Shown here: piece after piece, positions 7,976 to 17,339 of the stretch
How positions within the stretch are numbered: the first letter of the stretch is position 1
Layout: the number at the start of each line of letters is the position of its first letter
Notes under the pieces: model-generated
The model's database searches: none
The model's input: the letters and a program-made list of their open reading frames with translations, nothing else
Told to the model about the DNA's origin: nothing
Program-made: the position numbers and the translations under genes
Source of the DNA: Achromobacter seleniivolatilans
GTDB taxonomy: Bacteria; Pseudomonadota; Gammaproteobacteria; Burkholderiales; Burkholderiaceae_B
Direction: 5' to 3'
NCBI RefSeq assembly: GCF_030864005.1
Contig: NZ_CP132976.1
Coordinates: 3,286,001-3,350,000, forward strand
DNA length: 64,000 bases

Positions 7976-8995
7976 ATGCTTGAACTCCCATCGCTCCATC
8001 GCCGCCGGATACTCCAACTGCTGGCCGCCAGCGGCAGCATCAGCGCGCTGCCAGCCGTTGCGCTGGCGCAGCGCACCGAACAGGTCGTGCTGTATACGAC
8101 GCTGAATTCACAATCCGTTGAAACCGCCAACGACGTCGCTCGTCAGGCGCTGCCCCATATCAAACCCAGCGCGGTGGTCGGAGGCAGCAGCCAATTGCTC
8201 AAGCGTATTGAAGCCGAAGCCGCCCAACCTCGCGGCGACGTGTTCTGGACGTCCAGCGCCAACGTGATGCACGGCTACCGTACCCTGTTTGAAGCCTACC
8301 GCTCGCCCGAAGCCGCCGCGATTCCCGCTGCGTTGCACGGCCCCGACGATCTCTGGATGGCCGCCAACCTCCACATCGTTGTCGCAATGGTCAATGCCCG
8401 GCACCTGCCCGGCGCCGCGCCCGCCACGTGGGCCGACCTGACCGACCGCCGCTTCAAAGGCAAAGTCATCATCGGTGATCCCGGCAACAGCTCCACCGCC
8501 TTCACGGCTCTGTGGGGAATCGAACGCGTGCTTGGCGCAGACGGCCTGAAGGCCTTGGCGCAAAACATTGTTGTGTCCAGCTCGGCGTCGCATGTCGTGC
8601 GCAGCGTTGGCCAGGGTGAATACGCGGTCGGCATCACGTTCGAATCCACCGCCTACCCCTATGTGGCGGGCGGCCAGAAAGAGATTGGAATCATGTACCC
8701 GCAGGACGGCACCTTCACCGTGGCCGACAATATGGCACTGGTGAAAAATGCGCCAAACAAAGACGCCGCCCGGCGCATGTACGACCTGCTGCTGTCGCGC
8801 GGCATGCAGTTGGCGCTGCTTCAGAATGCGTATCGCCGCCCCAGCCGCAACGACATCGACGTCAGCAAGCATTTGGACATGCCGCCGCTGGCCGACATCA
8901 AGATCGTACCGGTCGATGAGACCGAGGCCGCAAGCGACCGCGATGCGTTCCTGACGCGCTGGCGCGCACACGTGGCTGCGGCACGCAGCAGCTAA
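7976..8995 (+). CDS. ABC transporter extracellular solute-binding protein
   Basis: A 339-residue periplasmic binding protein of the class 2/FbpA-like superfamily. The N-terminus LHRRRILQLLAASGSISALPAVALA ends with a likely cleavage after ALA near residue 31; the Arg pair before the hydrophobic core allows Sec or Tat export. The mature part has the family features VVLYTTLNSQ, GDVFWTSSANVMH and GDPGNSSTAFTAL. No N-terminal Cys is present, so it is soluble rather than a lipoprotein. AGGAATCACC precedes the ATG. It delivers its ligand to the permease encoded immediately upstream. Related proteins bind ferric iron, phosphonates or hexose phosphates. Confidence 0.9.
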   Translation: MLELPSLHRRRILQLLAASGSISALPAVALAQRTEQVVLYTTLNSQSVETANDVARQALPHIKPSAVVGGSSQLLKRIEAEAAQPRGDVFWTSSANVMHGYRTLFEAYRSPEAAAIPAALHGPDDLWMAANLHIVVAMVNARHLPGAAPATWADLTDRRFKGKVIIGDPGNSSTAFTALWGIERVLGADGLKALAQNIVVSSSASHVVRSVGQGEYAVGITFESTAYPYVAGGQKEIGIMYPQDGTFTVADNMALVKNAPNKDAARRMYDLLLSRGMQLALLQNAYRRPSRNDIDVSKHLDMPPLADIKIVPVDETEAASDRDAFLTRWRAHVAAARSS

Positions 8996-9033
8996 TCCCC
9001 CGGGATTCAACGCTGCAAGCGCCGCGCAAAACA

Positions 9034-9064
9034 AAGCGGCCCATGGATCACCCCTGGGCCGCTT
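9034..9064. terminator. Bidirectional terminator between convergent genes
   Basis: AAGCGGCCCA (9034-9043) pairs perfectly with TGGGCCGCTT (9055-9064), a 10-bp stem with an 11-base loop and A/T ends on both sides. It sits between the solute-binding-protein gene and the convergent TonB receptor gene, so it can serve both. Confidence 0.75.
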
Positions 9065-9085
9065 GGTTACACGCTTGCCAGAGGT

Positions 9086-11593
9086 TTACCAGCGATAACG
9101 CAAGCTGGCCTTCACGGAACGCTCGTAGCCATACCAGCACCACGAATCGCCCGAGCAAGAGGCGATGTATTCCTTGTCGAACAGGTTCTGCACGTTCAAC
9201 GCCACTTGCATACCCTTCAACGACGGCGACACGCGGCCCAGGTCATAGTCCAGCATCAGGTCGAACAGCGTGACCGACGGCACCTTCATCGTGTTGACGT
9301 CATTCACATAAGACGACCCGATGTACCGCACGCCACCGCCCACGCCCATGCCCGCCAGCGGACCGTCTTGCAGCTGGTAGCGTGCCCAAGCCGATGCCTG
9401 TTGCGAAGGCACGCCCACCGGCGTCTTGCCCTTCAGGTTCAGCCCGGTCAGGCTGGGATTAGCCTTGGAGTATTCGTTATTCATCAGCGAATATGCCGCC
9501 ACCAGCGTCAGACCGCGCAAGGGCTCGGTCTTGGCTTCAAGTTCGATCCCCTGCGTGCGCAACTCGCCCGCCTGAATCGAGCATCGGCCGCCAGCCGTGC
9601 CGCAAATATGCGTCGGGTCCGGATCGGTGGTTGTCATGTTTTCGCGGCGGATGTCATACGCGGCAACGGACAGCATCGTCGCGCTTCCCGGCGGCTGGTA
9701 CTTGATACCGACCTCGTACTGATTCCCTTCGATCGGCTTGAATGGCGCGTTATTCCACCCAGTACCCGACTGCGGCTCGAACGACTCCGAATAGCTGAAG
9801 TAAGGCGCCACGCCATTGTCGAAGTTGTAGATCACGCCCAAGCGGCCCGTGAACGCCTCGGCATTCAGAGAGGACGGCGCCTTGCGCCCGTTGGCGATGG
9901 TGGTGGTTTCGCCAACCGTGCGCGACCAATCGTAGCGTCCGCCCAGCAACACCGACAGGCGATCAATCTTGATCTGATCCTGGAAGTACAGGCCGGACTG
10001 ATACTGCCTGGACGTCGCATCCGTCGAGAACGCTGGCGTCGGGATGTTCTGATGATTGTTCGGATTCAACACATATAACGAAGGGGCGGTTCCAAAACCC
10101 GACAGCGTATCGGTCTTGACGTGCTGGTAGTCAAAGCCCAGCAGCACGGTATGACCGAAGCTGCCCGTGTTGAATCGCGCCTGCAAGTTGTTGTCGATGG
10201 TCAGCGCCCCCACATCCACATCCGTCGCGATCGACGCGCGTTGTTGATACAGATACGTCTTGTCGGTGTAGCCGTAATTGTTGGTCATCGCGCCGTAGAT
10301 GCTGCGGTATTGCGCCTCGGATCGCGTCCAGCGCAGACTTTGCGTGGCCTTGATCGTGTCATTGAAGCGGTGGTCCAGCACATAACCCAGCGAATAACTC
10401 TTGCGGTCGCTCTTCTCGAAATTGGCGTCGCCATCGTAGTAGTTCGATGGCAGACGGATACCGTCCGGCGCCGACAACAGCGTACGCATCGACGACACGC
10501 TGCCATAGGAACCCATGTCGGGATCACGCTGGAAGTTGGTCAACACGGTCAGCGACGTATCGCCATTGGGTTTCCACGTGAAGGCCGGCGAAACAAAATA
10601 GCGGCGTTCCTTCGTATCCACTACCTGGCCATCGGACATATAACCCGAGCCCACCAGGCGGTACAGGTACTTGCCCTCGTCATCGACTGGTCCGCCAAAG
10701 TCGAAATTGGCGCGGCGATAGTCGTAATTGCCCACTTGCACTTCCACTTCACGCAGCGTTTCTTCCAATGGCCGCTTGCTGACCTGATTGACCACGCCGC
10801 CCGGGCCGCCCTGGCCGTACATGACGGAGGCCGGCCCCTTCAATACATCCACGCGTTCCAGACGGTAGGCATCCACTTGCGGCAACGCGTCACGTCCGCC
10901 AAATACCCGCAGGCCGTCCAGGTAAGACGATGCCGAGAATCCGCGCACGCTGAATTGGTCAAGACGTGTCGCCGTCGCACCGCGCGATTCAGTGGCCACG
11001 CCAGCCGTGTAGCGCAACACCTGGTTCAGCGTTTGCGCGCCCTGCTCCTTGATCTGCTCACGCGTGATGACGGACACCGACTGCGGCGTCTCAATCAGGG
11101 GAGTATCCGTTTTGGTGGCGCTGACGCTCGCAGTCGCCACATAACCCACCGTGGGCGCCAGCGCGCTGTCGGAGGCGCCGGACACGGTCACGGGTGCCAG
11201 CACATGGGTGTCGCCCGACGATGCGGGCGCTGCCACCAGTGTCCAGGTGTTGCCTGATTGTGCGCGCGCTTGCAGGCCACTGCCAGACAGAAGCTGGGCG
11301 AAACCGGCGCCAACGGAATACGCGCCGTTCAAACCTTCGGAACGGCGGCCGCGCACCAGCGCGGGATCAAATGACAGAATCACCCCAGCGCTGCGCGCGA
11401 ACTGCGTCAAGGCATCCGCCAACTGGCCTGCGGGAATCTGGTAGCTGCGCTGCGCATTGACGGCGGCAGGCGCGGATTGTGCCCAGGCTGCGGGCATGCC
11501 CGCAGCGAACGCGCCCGCGCATGTGACGGCCAGCACGGCCATGCGGCCCGCGGTCAGTGAAGCGCGCAAGCGCATATGAGATGAAGCAGACAC
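9086..11593 (-). CDS. TonB-dependent siderophore receptor with STN signalling domain
   Basis: An 835-residue outer-membrane receptor. Signal peptide residues 1-38 end at AAWA. An STN (secretin/TonB short N-terminal) domain spans about 50-120 (YQIPAGQLADALTQFARSAGVILSF). The plug is at about 150-270 (TPQSVSVITREQIKEQGAQTLNQVLRYTAG; KGPASVMYGQGGPGGVVN), followed by a 22-strand barrel ending in SLRYRW. The STN domain marks receptors that signal through FecR to an ECF sigma factor, and those two genes lie directly upstream on the same strand. The likely ligand is a ferric hydroxamate or catecholate siderophore; the specific one cannot be read. Confidence 0.94.
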   Translation of the reverse strand: MSASSHMRLRASLTAGRMAVLAVTCAGAFAAGMPAAWAQSAPAAVNAQRSYQIPAGQLADALTQFARSAGVILSFDPALVRGRRSEGLNGAYSVGAGFAQLLSGSGLQARAQSGNTWTLVAAPASSGDTHVLAPVTVSGASDSALAPTVGYVATASVSATKTDTPLIETPQSVSVITREQIKEQGAQTLNQVLRYTAGVATESRGATATRLDQFSVRGFSASSYLDGLRVFGGRDALPQVDAYRLERVDVLKGPASVMYGQGGPGGVVNQVSKRPLEETLREVEVQVGNYDYRRANFDFGGPVDDEGKYLYRLVGSGYMSDGQVVDTKERRYFVSPAFTWKPNGDTSLTVLTNFQRDPDMGSYGSVSSMRTLLSAPDGIRLPSNYYDGDANFEKSDRKSYSLGYVLDHRFNDTIKATQSLRWTRSEAQYRSIYGAMTNNYGYTDKTYLYQQRASIATDVDVGALTIDNNLQARFNTGSFGHTVLLGFDYQHVKTDTLSGFGTAPSLYVLNPNNHQNIPTPAFSTDATSRQYQSGLYFQDQIKIDRLSVLLGGRYDWSRTVGETTTIANGRKAPSSLNAEAFTGRLGVIYNFDNGVAPYFSYSESFEPQSGTGWNNAPFKPIEGNQYEVGIKYQPPGSATMLSVAAYDIRRENMTTTDPDPTHICGTAGGRCSIQAGELRTQGIELEAKTEPLRGLTLVAAYSLMNNEYSKANPSLTGLNLKGKTPVGVPSQQASAWARYQLQDGPLAGMGVGGGVRYIGSSYVNDVNTMKVPSVTLFDLMLDYDLGRVSPSLKGMQVALNVQNLFDKEYIASCSGDSWCWYGYERSVKASLRYRW

Positions 11594-11682
11594 AAAAACT
11601 CTCCCTGTACGGTGATCTATCTCTGCCTTTCCGTACGGGAATCAAAAACCTGCAATGCGTCGGGCAAAAAAAGTTGTAACGG

Positions 11683-12654
11683 TCACGCCTCGCGTGGCCC
11701 GACCTGTAGCCAATACTGCGTATGGCGCGTCACGACGATGGGCAACGCTGGCTCCAACGCCTTTAGCGCGCGCTCGGCGTCGTCCAGAGGAAAGACGCCC
11801 GACAATCGCAGCTCGGCCACGTTCGGATCAACGCGAATCACACCGACTCGCTGGCGGGCCAGATACTCGGCGAAATAATCCAGGCGCCAATCCTTCGCCA
11901 CGACCATGCCATCCACCCAGGCCAGGCGGTCCGGATCGGAGGCATTGCGGCGGACGGCGCCCTGGTCTGCAAATGCCACGCGCTCGCCGGCGGCAGCATG
12001 TGTCAACTCGCCGTTGCGCAGCAGGGCCACACTGCCTTCATAGACGCCCACACGCGAACCCGTGTCTGTGCGCCGCAAGTCGAATCGCGCGCGTTCGGCG
12101 CGTAATTCTCCATAGCCGGTATCGACACGCAACGCCGCAATGTCGGGGCGCGGCTCGGTCTGCACCAGCATTTCACCGCGAAGCAAATCGATGCCGCGTG
12201 TGTTGCCGTCCAGATGCAAACGCACCGCGCTGTCGCTGTTCAAAGTGATATTCAGGCCATCGGCCAACGTCACCGTGCGCCGCTCGCCCACGCCAGTGCT
12301 CAGATCCGCGACGAGTCGCTGCCATGGGGTATGCCGGTAACCCGCCCATCCGCTCAGGCCAGCGCCTGTCACCGCCAACAGGCCAAGCAGCGCGCTACGG
12401 CGGCTGCGAGACGCGGGCGCGTTCAGCGCTGCATGCGCAAGCGCCGCAGGCACCCTGCGGGCGTCGCGGCCGATCGTATGCAGACGCTCCCAGGCCTGCC
12501 GGTGCGCGGCGTCTTGCGCAAGCCAGGCATTACAGGATTCCCGGTCGTGCGCGTCCGCCAAGCCGGATTGCAGCTTGGCCCACCAGGCGATTGCCTGACG
12601 CACAACCGGGTCCGGCGGCATGCCTTTCGCGGCGTTATTCATAGAACGCCGCAT
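11683..12654 (-). CDS. FecR-type anti-sigma/sigma regulator
   Basis: A 323-residue protein. The N-terminal cytoplasmic DUF4880 region (VVRQAIAWWAKLQSGLADAHDRESCNAWLA) is followed by one TM helix at about residues 88-106 (SALLGLLAVTGAGLSGWAGY). The periplasmic FecR domain carries GERRTVTLADGLNITLNSDSA and ends in the LSGVFPLDD repeat region. It senses the occupied STN receptor and controls the sigma factor. Its start lies inside the 3' end of the sigma gene (20-base overlap), so the two are coupled. The receptor gene follows after an 89-base gap. Confidence 0.93.
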   Translation of the reverse strand: MRRSMNNAAKGMPPDPVVRQAIAWWAKLQSGLADAHDRESCNAWLAQDAAHRQAWERLHTIGRDARRVPAALAHAALNAPASRSRRSALLGLLAVTGAGLSGWAGYRHTPWQRLVADLSTGVGERRTVTLADGLNITLNSDSAVRLHLDGNTRGIDLLRGEMLVQTEPRPDIAALRVDTGYGELRAERARFDLRRTDTGSRVGVYEGSVALLRNGELTHAAAGERVAFADQGAVRRNASDPDRLAWVDGMVVAKDWRLDYFAEYLARQRVGVIRVDPNVAELRLSGVFPLDDAERALKALEPALPIVVTRHTQYWLQVGPREA

Positions 12655-13168
12655 AGCACGCAGACATCGCGCGCACCATGTACTGTTGAACGGAACTTAA
12701 AGAGACGCCAAGACGTTCGGCAATTTCGGGATAGGTCAGACCATCCAGCTGCGACAGCAGGAAGGCCGAACGCGCCTTGGGCGGCAGGCCATCCAGCAAA
12801 CGATCCAGCTGCATCAGCGCCTGCAGTTGCTCGGCTTGCGTCTCCGGTGAAGGCGCGTACGTTTCCGGCATGGCGGCCAAATAGGCCAGATAGGCGTATT
12901 CCAGCGCCGCATGACGCTGATGGTCCACGACCAGACCTTTGGCGATCGTGGTCAGCAGCGCCCGGGCCTCATTCACACGCACGGACTTGCGGCCCTGAAT
13001 CACACGCACGAAGACGTCTTGCGCCAGGTCTTCCGCACGATGTTCGCAACCGAGTTTGCGTCGCAGCCACCCAAACAACCAGGGACGATGATCGCGATAC
13101 AAACCATCCACCGGCGCAAGCGAGGCGTCAGTGCAGGGTGCGGCGGCGGAGAGCAAGGGGGAGGACAC
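12635..13168 (-). CDS. FecI-type ECF sigma factor
   Basis: A 177-residue RNA polymerase sigma-70 of the iron-starvation ECF group. Region 2 is around residues 25-85 (LYRDHRPWLFGWLRRKLGCEHRAEDLAQDVFVRV) and region 4 around 125-172 (LDGLPPKARSAFLLSQLDGLTYPEIAERLGVSLSSVQQYMVRA, a helix-turn-helix). It would direct transcription of the STN receptor gene downstream once released by the FecR partner. The Fur box at 13213-13231 just upstream indicates expression under iron limitation. Confidence 0.94.
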   Translation of the reverse strand: MSSPLLSAAAPCTDASLAPVDGLYRDHRPWLFGWLRRKLGCEHRAEDLAQDVFVRVIQGRKSVRVNEARALLTTIAKGLVVDHQRHAALEYAYLAYLAAMPETYAPSPETQAEQLQALMQLDRLLDGLPPKARSAFLLSQLDGLTYPEIAERLGVSLSSVQQYMVRAMSACYAAFYE

Positions 13169-13212
13169 GATTGAGACTGCGGTGCTTGACCTGAAGTCTC
13201 AAAAGGTTAATT

Positions 13213-13231
13213 GATAATGACTTGCATTACC
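13213..13231 (-). promoter_or_regulatory. Fur box of fecI-type gene
   Basis: GATAATGACTTGCATTACC (plus strand) matches the 19-bp Fur consensus at 14 of 19 positions, including GATAATGA and CATTA. It lies 45 bp upstream of the sigma-factor start, where a repressor would block the promoter. The count was made by eye. Confidence 0.75.
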
Positions 13232-13244
13232 AATCTTATACGCA

Positions 13245-13267
13245 CTGCCCCCGCATAAGGGGGGCAG
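13245..13267 (-). terminator. Terminator-like hairpin after zapE
   Basis: CTGCCCCC (13245-13252) pairs with GGGGGCAG (13260-13267), an 8-bp stem just past the zapE stop. It separates zapE from the iron-regulated sigma gene. No long T-run follows on the minus strand. Confidence 0.5.
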
Positions 13268-13278
13268 TTGCGGCATTA

Positions 13279-14370
13279 CTACAACGTTACGGTCAGCCGG
13301 CGTTCCGATTCCAGGTATTCACGTGACTGCATTTCAAGAATGCGCGACACCGTGCGGTGGAATTCGTTAGCCAACGCGCCTTCCGTGTAGATCTCTTCTG
13401 GCTCGCATTCGGCAGACATGATGAGCTTCACGCGGTGATCGTAGAACACGTCAATCAGCCAAGTGAAACGGCGGGCCTCGGACGCCTGGCGCGGGCCCAT
13501 TTTCGGCACGCCGGAAAGAATCACGGCATGGAAGCGGCTGGCCAATTCCAGATAGTCATTCTGGGAACGCGGGCCGCCACAGAGTGTAGCGAAGTCAAAC
13601 CACACCACTGATCCCGCCAGCGCGAGCGCACGGATTTCACGATGTTCGATATGCAGCAAGGGCTCTTGCGGCGGCGTATCGGCCAGGCTGTCGAAGGCCT
13701 TTTGCAGGGCCTGTTGCGCATGTTCGTCCAAGGGCGTGTGGAAGCACTGCACCTGCTCCAGCGAACGGCGGCGATAGTCCACGCCGGCATCTACGTTCAT
13801 CACATCCATGCGCGCCTGGATCAGCGCGATGGCGGGCAGCACGCGGTCGCGGTGCAGACCGTCGGTGTACAGCGTGGAGGGCTCGTAGTTGGACGTCATT
13901 ACGAACGATGTGCCATATTCAAACAGCTTCATCAGCAGCCGGTGCAGGATCATCGCGTCGGCCACATCAGACACGTGGAATTCATCGAAGCAGATCAGAC
14001 GGTAGCGCTTGGCCACACGCTTGGCGACTTCGTCCAGCGGGTCCTGCATGCCCCTCACTTCTTCCAGCTCGCGATGCACGCCGCGCATGAATTCATGAAA
14101 GTGCAGACGCGTCTTGCGCACGACAGGCACGGTGGCATAGAAAGCATCCATCAGGAAGCTCTTGCCGCGGCCCACACCGCCCCACAAATACACGCCGCGC
14201 GGCACGTCGGGCCGGTTCAGCAATTTCTTCAGCGCGTTCGAGCGCATCGACTTGAACTTGACCCACTCGTCGTAATAGCGCTGCAAGCGGTCGATCGCCA
14301 ATTTCTGGGCGGCATCAGGCGCATAGCCGCGCTCGGCCAGGGCATGTTCGTAGTATTCGCGGACGTTCAT
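13279..14370 (-). CDS. zapE: Cell division protein ZapE (AFG1-like ATPase)
   Basis: A 363-residue P-loop ATPase. Walker A is GGVGRGKS (residues 64-71), Walker B is RLICFDEFHVSD (about 128-139), and sensor-like VMTSNYEPSTLY follows. Length and motifs are those of ZapE/YhcM/AFG1, which in enterobacteria associates with the Z-ring under stress; mitochondrial AFG1 relatives act on respiratory complexes. Its position directly after the oxoglutarate dehydrogenase genes is common in betaproteobacteria. The gap to lpdA is 74 bp, so read-through from the odh operon is possible. Confidence 0.93.
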   Translation of the reverse strand: MNVREYYEHALAERGYAPDAAQKLAIDRLQRYYDEWVKFKSMRSNALKKLLNRPDVPRGVYLWGGVGRGKSFLMDAFYATVPVVRKTRLHFHEFMRGVHRELEEVRGMQDPLDEVAKRVAKRYRLICFDEFHVSDVADAMILHRLLMKLFEYGTSFVMTSNYEPSTLYTDGLHRDRVLPAIALIQARMDVMNVDAGVDYRRRSLEQVQCFHTPLDEHAQQALQKAFDSLADTPPQEPLLHIEHREIRALALAGSVVWFDFATLCGGPRSQNDYLELASRFHAVILSGVPKMGPRQASEARRFTWLIDVFYDHRVKLIMSAECEPEEIYTEGALANEFHRTVSRILEMQSREYLESERRLTVTL

Positions 14371-14444
14371 GTCAGGTGATCAACCAAAATGATAAGGGCG
14401 AGTTTTTACACCCGCCCCTGGTCAAGCTTCAGCGCAAGCGCGGC

Positions 14445-15872
14445 TTAGAAATTCAGCGCGCGCTTGTCCACGGCCAGAGCGGCTTCCTTCACGGCTTCCG
14501 ACAGGGTCGGGTGAGCGTGGCAGATGCGTGCGATGTCTTCGGCTGCACCACGGAATTCCATGATGGTCACGGCTTCCGAGATCAGCTCCGAGGCCATCGG
14601 GCCCACAATGTGCACGCCCAGGACTTCGTCGGTCTTGGCATCGGCGATCACCTTGGCGAAACCAGTGGTGTCACCCAGAGCACGCGCGCGGCCATTGGCC
14701 AGGAACGGGAAGCTGCCAGCCTTGTACTCGCGGCCTTCGGCCTTGAGTTGCTGTTCGGTCTTGCCGACCCAAGCGATTTCCGGCGACGTGTAGATCACCC
14801 ACGGCACGGTGTCAAAGTTGACGTGACCATGTTGGCCGGAGATGCGTTCGGCAACCGCCACGCCTTCTTCCTCGGCCTTGTGCGCCAGCATCGGACCACG
14901 CACCACATCGCCCACTGCCCAGACGTTCGGCAGGTTGGTCTTGCAGTCGCCGTCGACGGCCACAAAGCCGCGTTCGTCCAGCTTCAGGCCCACGGCGTCG
15001 GCGTTCAGGCCGCCGGTGTAGGGCACGCGGCCGATCGAGACGATCAGCTTGTCCACCACCAACTTCTGCTCGGCGCCCTTGGCGTCAACGTAAGGCACAG
15101 TCACCGACTTGGCGGTAGCCTTGATCTCGCCGATCTTCACACCCATCTGGATGTTCAGGCCTTGCTTGGTGAACGCCTTCAAGGCTTCCTTGGCCACTTG
15201 ACCGTCAGCGGCGGCCAGGAATTCCGGCATCGCTTCCAGGATGGTGACTTCAGAACCCAGGCGGCGCCACACGCTGCCCATTTCCAGGCCGATCACGCCA
15301 GCGCCAATCACGCCCAGCGACTTCGGCACGGCGCCGATGTTCAGCGCGCCGTCGTTGGACAGCACAACCTTTTCGTCAAACGGCAGGCCGGGCAGTTCAC
15401 GCGCCGACGAACCGGTTGCCACAACCACGTGCTTGGCGATCAGGTCTTCTTCGGCGGTGCCGGTGACCTTGATGGCCCAGCCGCCTTCCACTTGGCCGCT
15501 GAACGCGCCCTTGCCGTGGAAGAAGGTGACCTTGTTCTTCTTGAACAGGTACAGGATGCCGTCGTTGTTCTGCTTGACCACCGTGTTCTTGCGGCCGATC
15601 AGCGTGTCGAGCTTCAGGCTCACGCCCTTGACTTCGATGCCATGGTCGGCGAAGTGGTGGTTGACTTGTTCAAAGTGCTCGGACGATTGCAGCAGCGCCT
15701 TGGACGGGATGCAACCGACGTTGGTGCACGTGCCGCCGGGTGCCGGGCCGCCCTGGCCATTTTGCCAAGCGTCGATGCAAGCGACCGACATGCCGAGTTG
15801 CGCAGCGCGGATGGCAGCGATGTAGCCGCCAGGGCCGGCGCCGATCACGACGACGTCAAATTGTTTGGACAT
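14445..15872 (-). CDS. lpdA: Dihydrolipoyl dehydrogenase (E3)
   Basis: A 475-residue flavoprotein starting [20 protein letters not shown], chosen because the FAD-binding GAGPGG motif normally begins within ten residues of the N-terminus. The frame is open 24 codons further upstream, but those codons do not resemble the family. The redox-active disulfide is Cys49/Cys54 in [13 protein letters not shown]. The NAD-binding [14 protein letters not shown] and the C-terminal catalytic [10 protein letters not shown] are present. It reoxidises dihydrolipoamide on the OdhB E2 encoded upstream, completing the 2-oxoglutarate dehydrogenase complex. Confidence 0.96.
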   Translation of the reverse strand: MSKQFDVVVIGAGPGGYIAAIRAAQLGMSVACIDAWQNGQGGPAPGGTCTNVGCIPSKALLQSSEHFEQVNHHFADHGIEVKGVSLKLDTLIGRKNTVVKQNNDGILYLFKKNKVTFFHGKGAFSGQVEGGWAIKVTGTAEEDLIAKHVVVATGSSARELPGLPFDEKVVLSNDGALNIGAVPKSLGVIGAGVIGLEMGSVWRRLGSEVTILEAMPEFLAAADGQVAKEALKAFTKQGLNIQMGVKIGEIKATAKSVTVPYVDAKGAEQKLVVDKLIVSIGRVPYTGGLNADAVGLKLDERGFVAVDGDCKTNLPNVWAVGDVVRGPMLAHKAEEEGVAVAERISGQHGHVNFDTVPWVIYTSPEIAWVGKTEQQLKAEGREYKAGSFPFLANGRARALGDTTGFAKVIADAKTDEVLGVHIVGPMASELISEAVTIMEFRGAAEDIARICHAHPTLSEAVKEAALAVDKRALNF

Positions 15873-15932
15873 AGTGTTCTCGCGAATGAGGTATGAAGTG
15901 AAACACGCCCCGCCCGGCGCTGTGTGGCGAGG

Positions 15933-15986
15933 GGCCGGCTGCAAGCCGGCCGGGGCGCCGCAGACCCGGAGGTCCTGCGCGGCGCC
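15933..15986 (-). other. GC-rich intercistronic hairpins between odhB and lpdA
   Basis: Two consecutive inverted repeats fill the gap: GGCCGGCT/AGCCGGCC (15933-15940 with 15944-15951) and a longer one with GGCGCC outer arms (15954-15959 with 15981-15986) and internal GCAG/CTGC and ACC/GGT pairs. Neither is followed by a T-run. They resemble mRNA-stability or processing structures that adjust E3 expression relative to E1 and E2. Confidence 0.5.
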
Positions 15987-16004
15987 GCGCTCGGGGCGTC
16001 GAGA

Positions 16005-17237
16005 TTACAGGTCCAGCAACAGACGCTGCGGATCTTCCAGGGCATCCTTCATGGCGACCAGACCCAGCACGGCTTCGCGGCCGTCGATGATGCGGTGGTC
16101 GTAGGACAGAGCCAGGTAGTTCATCGGGCGAATCACGATCTGGCCGTTTTCGACAACAGCGCGATCCTTGGTGGCGTGCACGCCCAGGATGGCCGATTGC
16201 GGCGGGTTGATGATCGGGGTCGACAGCATCGAACCGAACACGCCACCGTTGGAGATCGAGAACGTGCCGCCGGTCATTTCTTCAATGCCCAGCTTGCCGT
16301 CAGCGGCGCGGCGGCCGAAGTCAGCAATGGTTTTTTCGATTTCAGCGATGGACAGCTGGTCGGCGTTGCGCAGGATCGGCACCACCAGGCCACGCGGGCT
16401 GCCGACAGCGATACCGATGTCGAAGTAGCCGTGATAGATGATGTCCTTGCCGTCGATCGACGCGTTGATCAGCGGGTACTTCTTCAGTGCGGCCACAGCG
16501 GCCTTGACGAAGAACGACATGAAACCCAGCTTGATGCCGTGTTCCTTTTCGAACTTGTCCTTGTACTTGCCGCGCAGTTCGATCACTGCTTGCATGTTCA
16601 CTTCGTTGAACGTGGTCAGAATCGCGTTTTCTTGTTGCGATTGCAGCAGACGTTCGGCGATACGGGCACGCAGGCGGCTCATCGGCACGCGCTGTTCCGG
16701 ACGGCCGTCCAGGGACAGCGTGGTCGGGGCCGGAGCAGCCGGGGCCTTGGCAGGAGCAGCCTTGGCAGCCGGGGCGCTGGCGGCCAGAGCGTCGCCCTTG
16801 GTCACGCGGCCATCACGGCCCGAACCGGCCACGGAAGCGGCTTCAACGCCCTTCTCGGCCAGGATCTTGGCGGCGGCGGGCGATGCCACGCCAGCAGCGG
16901 CGGACGAAGCCGGTGCAGCGGCAGCCGGAGCGGCGGCAGCTTGGGCAGCGGCCGGGGCGGCAGCGGCAGGCGCGGTGGCAGCAGCAGCGGCCTTGGCGGC
17001 GGTGTCGATACGGGCCAGCACTTCGCCGGAGGTCACGGTGCTGCCATCGCCCTTGACGATTTCAGCCAGCACGCCCGAGGCGGGAGCCGGCACTTCCAGC
17101 ACGACCTTGTCGGTTTCGACTTCGATCAGGATTTCGTCCGCTTCAACGGCGGCGCCAGGCTGCTTTTTCCAGGTCAGCAGGGTCGCTTCGGAGACGGATT
17201 CGGATAGTTGGGGGACGACGACGTCGGTAATAGCCAT
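16005..17237 (-). CDS. odhB: Dihydrolipoyllysine succinyltransferase (E2 of OGDH)
   Basis: A 410-residue E2 starting [20 protein letters not shown]; the 15 upstream in-frame codons lack family similarity. A single lipoyl domain carries the lipoylated Lys44 in [12 protein letters not shown]. An Ala/Pro-rich linker covers about 80-120 and the E3-binding domain about 120-155 ([20 protein letters not shown]). The catalytic domain has the active-site [12 protein letters not shown] near the C-terminus. It transfers succinyl groups to CoA in the TCA cycle. It lies 102 bp after odhA in the same operon. Confidence 0.96.
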   Translation of the reverse strand: MAITDVVVPQLSESVSEATLLTWKKQPGAAVEADEILIEVETDKVVLEVPAPASGVLAEIVKGDGSTVTSGEVLARIDTAAKAAAAATAPAAAAPAAAQAAAAPAAAAPASSAAAGVASPAAAKILAEKGVEAASVAGSGRDGRVTKGDALAASAPAAKAAPAKAPAAPAPTTLSLDGRPEQRVPMSRLRARIAERLLQSQQENAILTTFNEVNMQAVIELRGKYKDKFEKEHGIKLGFMSFFVKAAVAALKKYPLINASIDGKDIIYHGYFDIGIAVGSPRGLVVPILRNADQLSIAEIEKTIADFGRRAADGKLGIEEMTGGTFSISNGGVFGSMLSTPIINPPQSAILGVHATKDRAVVENGQIVIRPMNYLALSYDHRIIDGREAVLGLVAMKDALEDPQRLLLDL

Positions 17238-17339
17238 TTTATTTATTCCGTAAGAGTGTGTTCTGGTCACGCGGCGCGGCAAGGTTCGAAACGGGGTTCC
17301 AAAACGCTTGCCGCGCGCGGCGCGTGCATCAAGTAAGGG

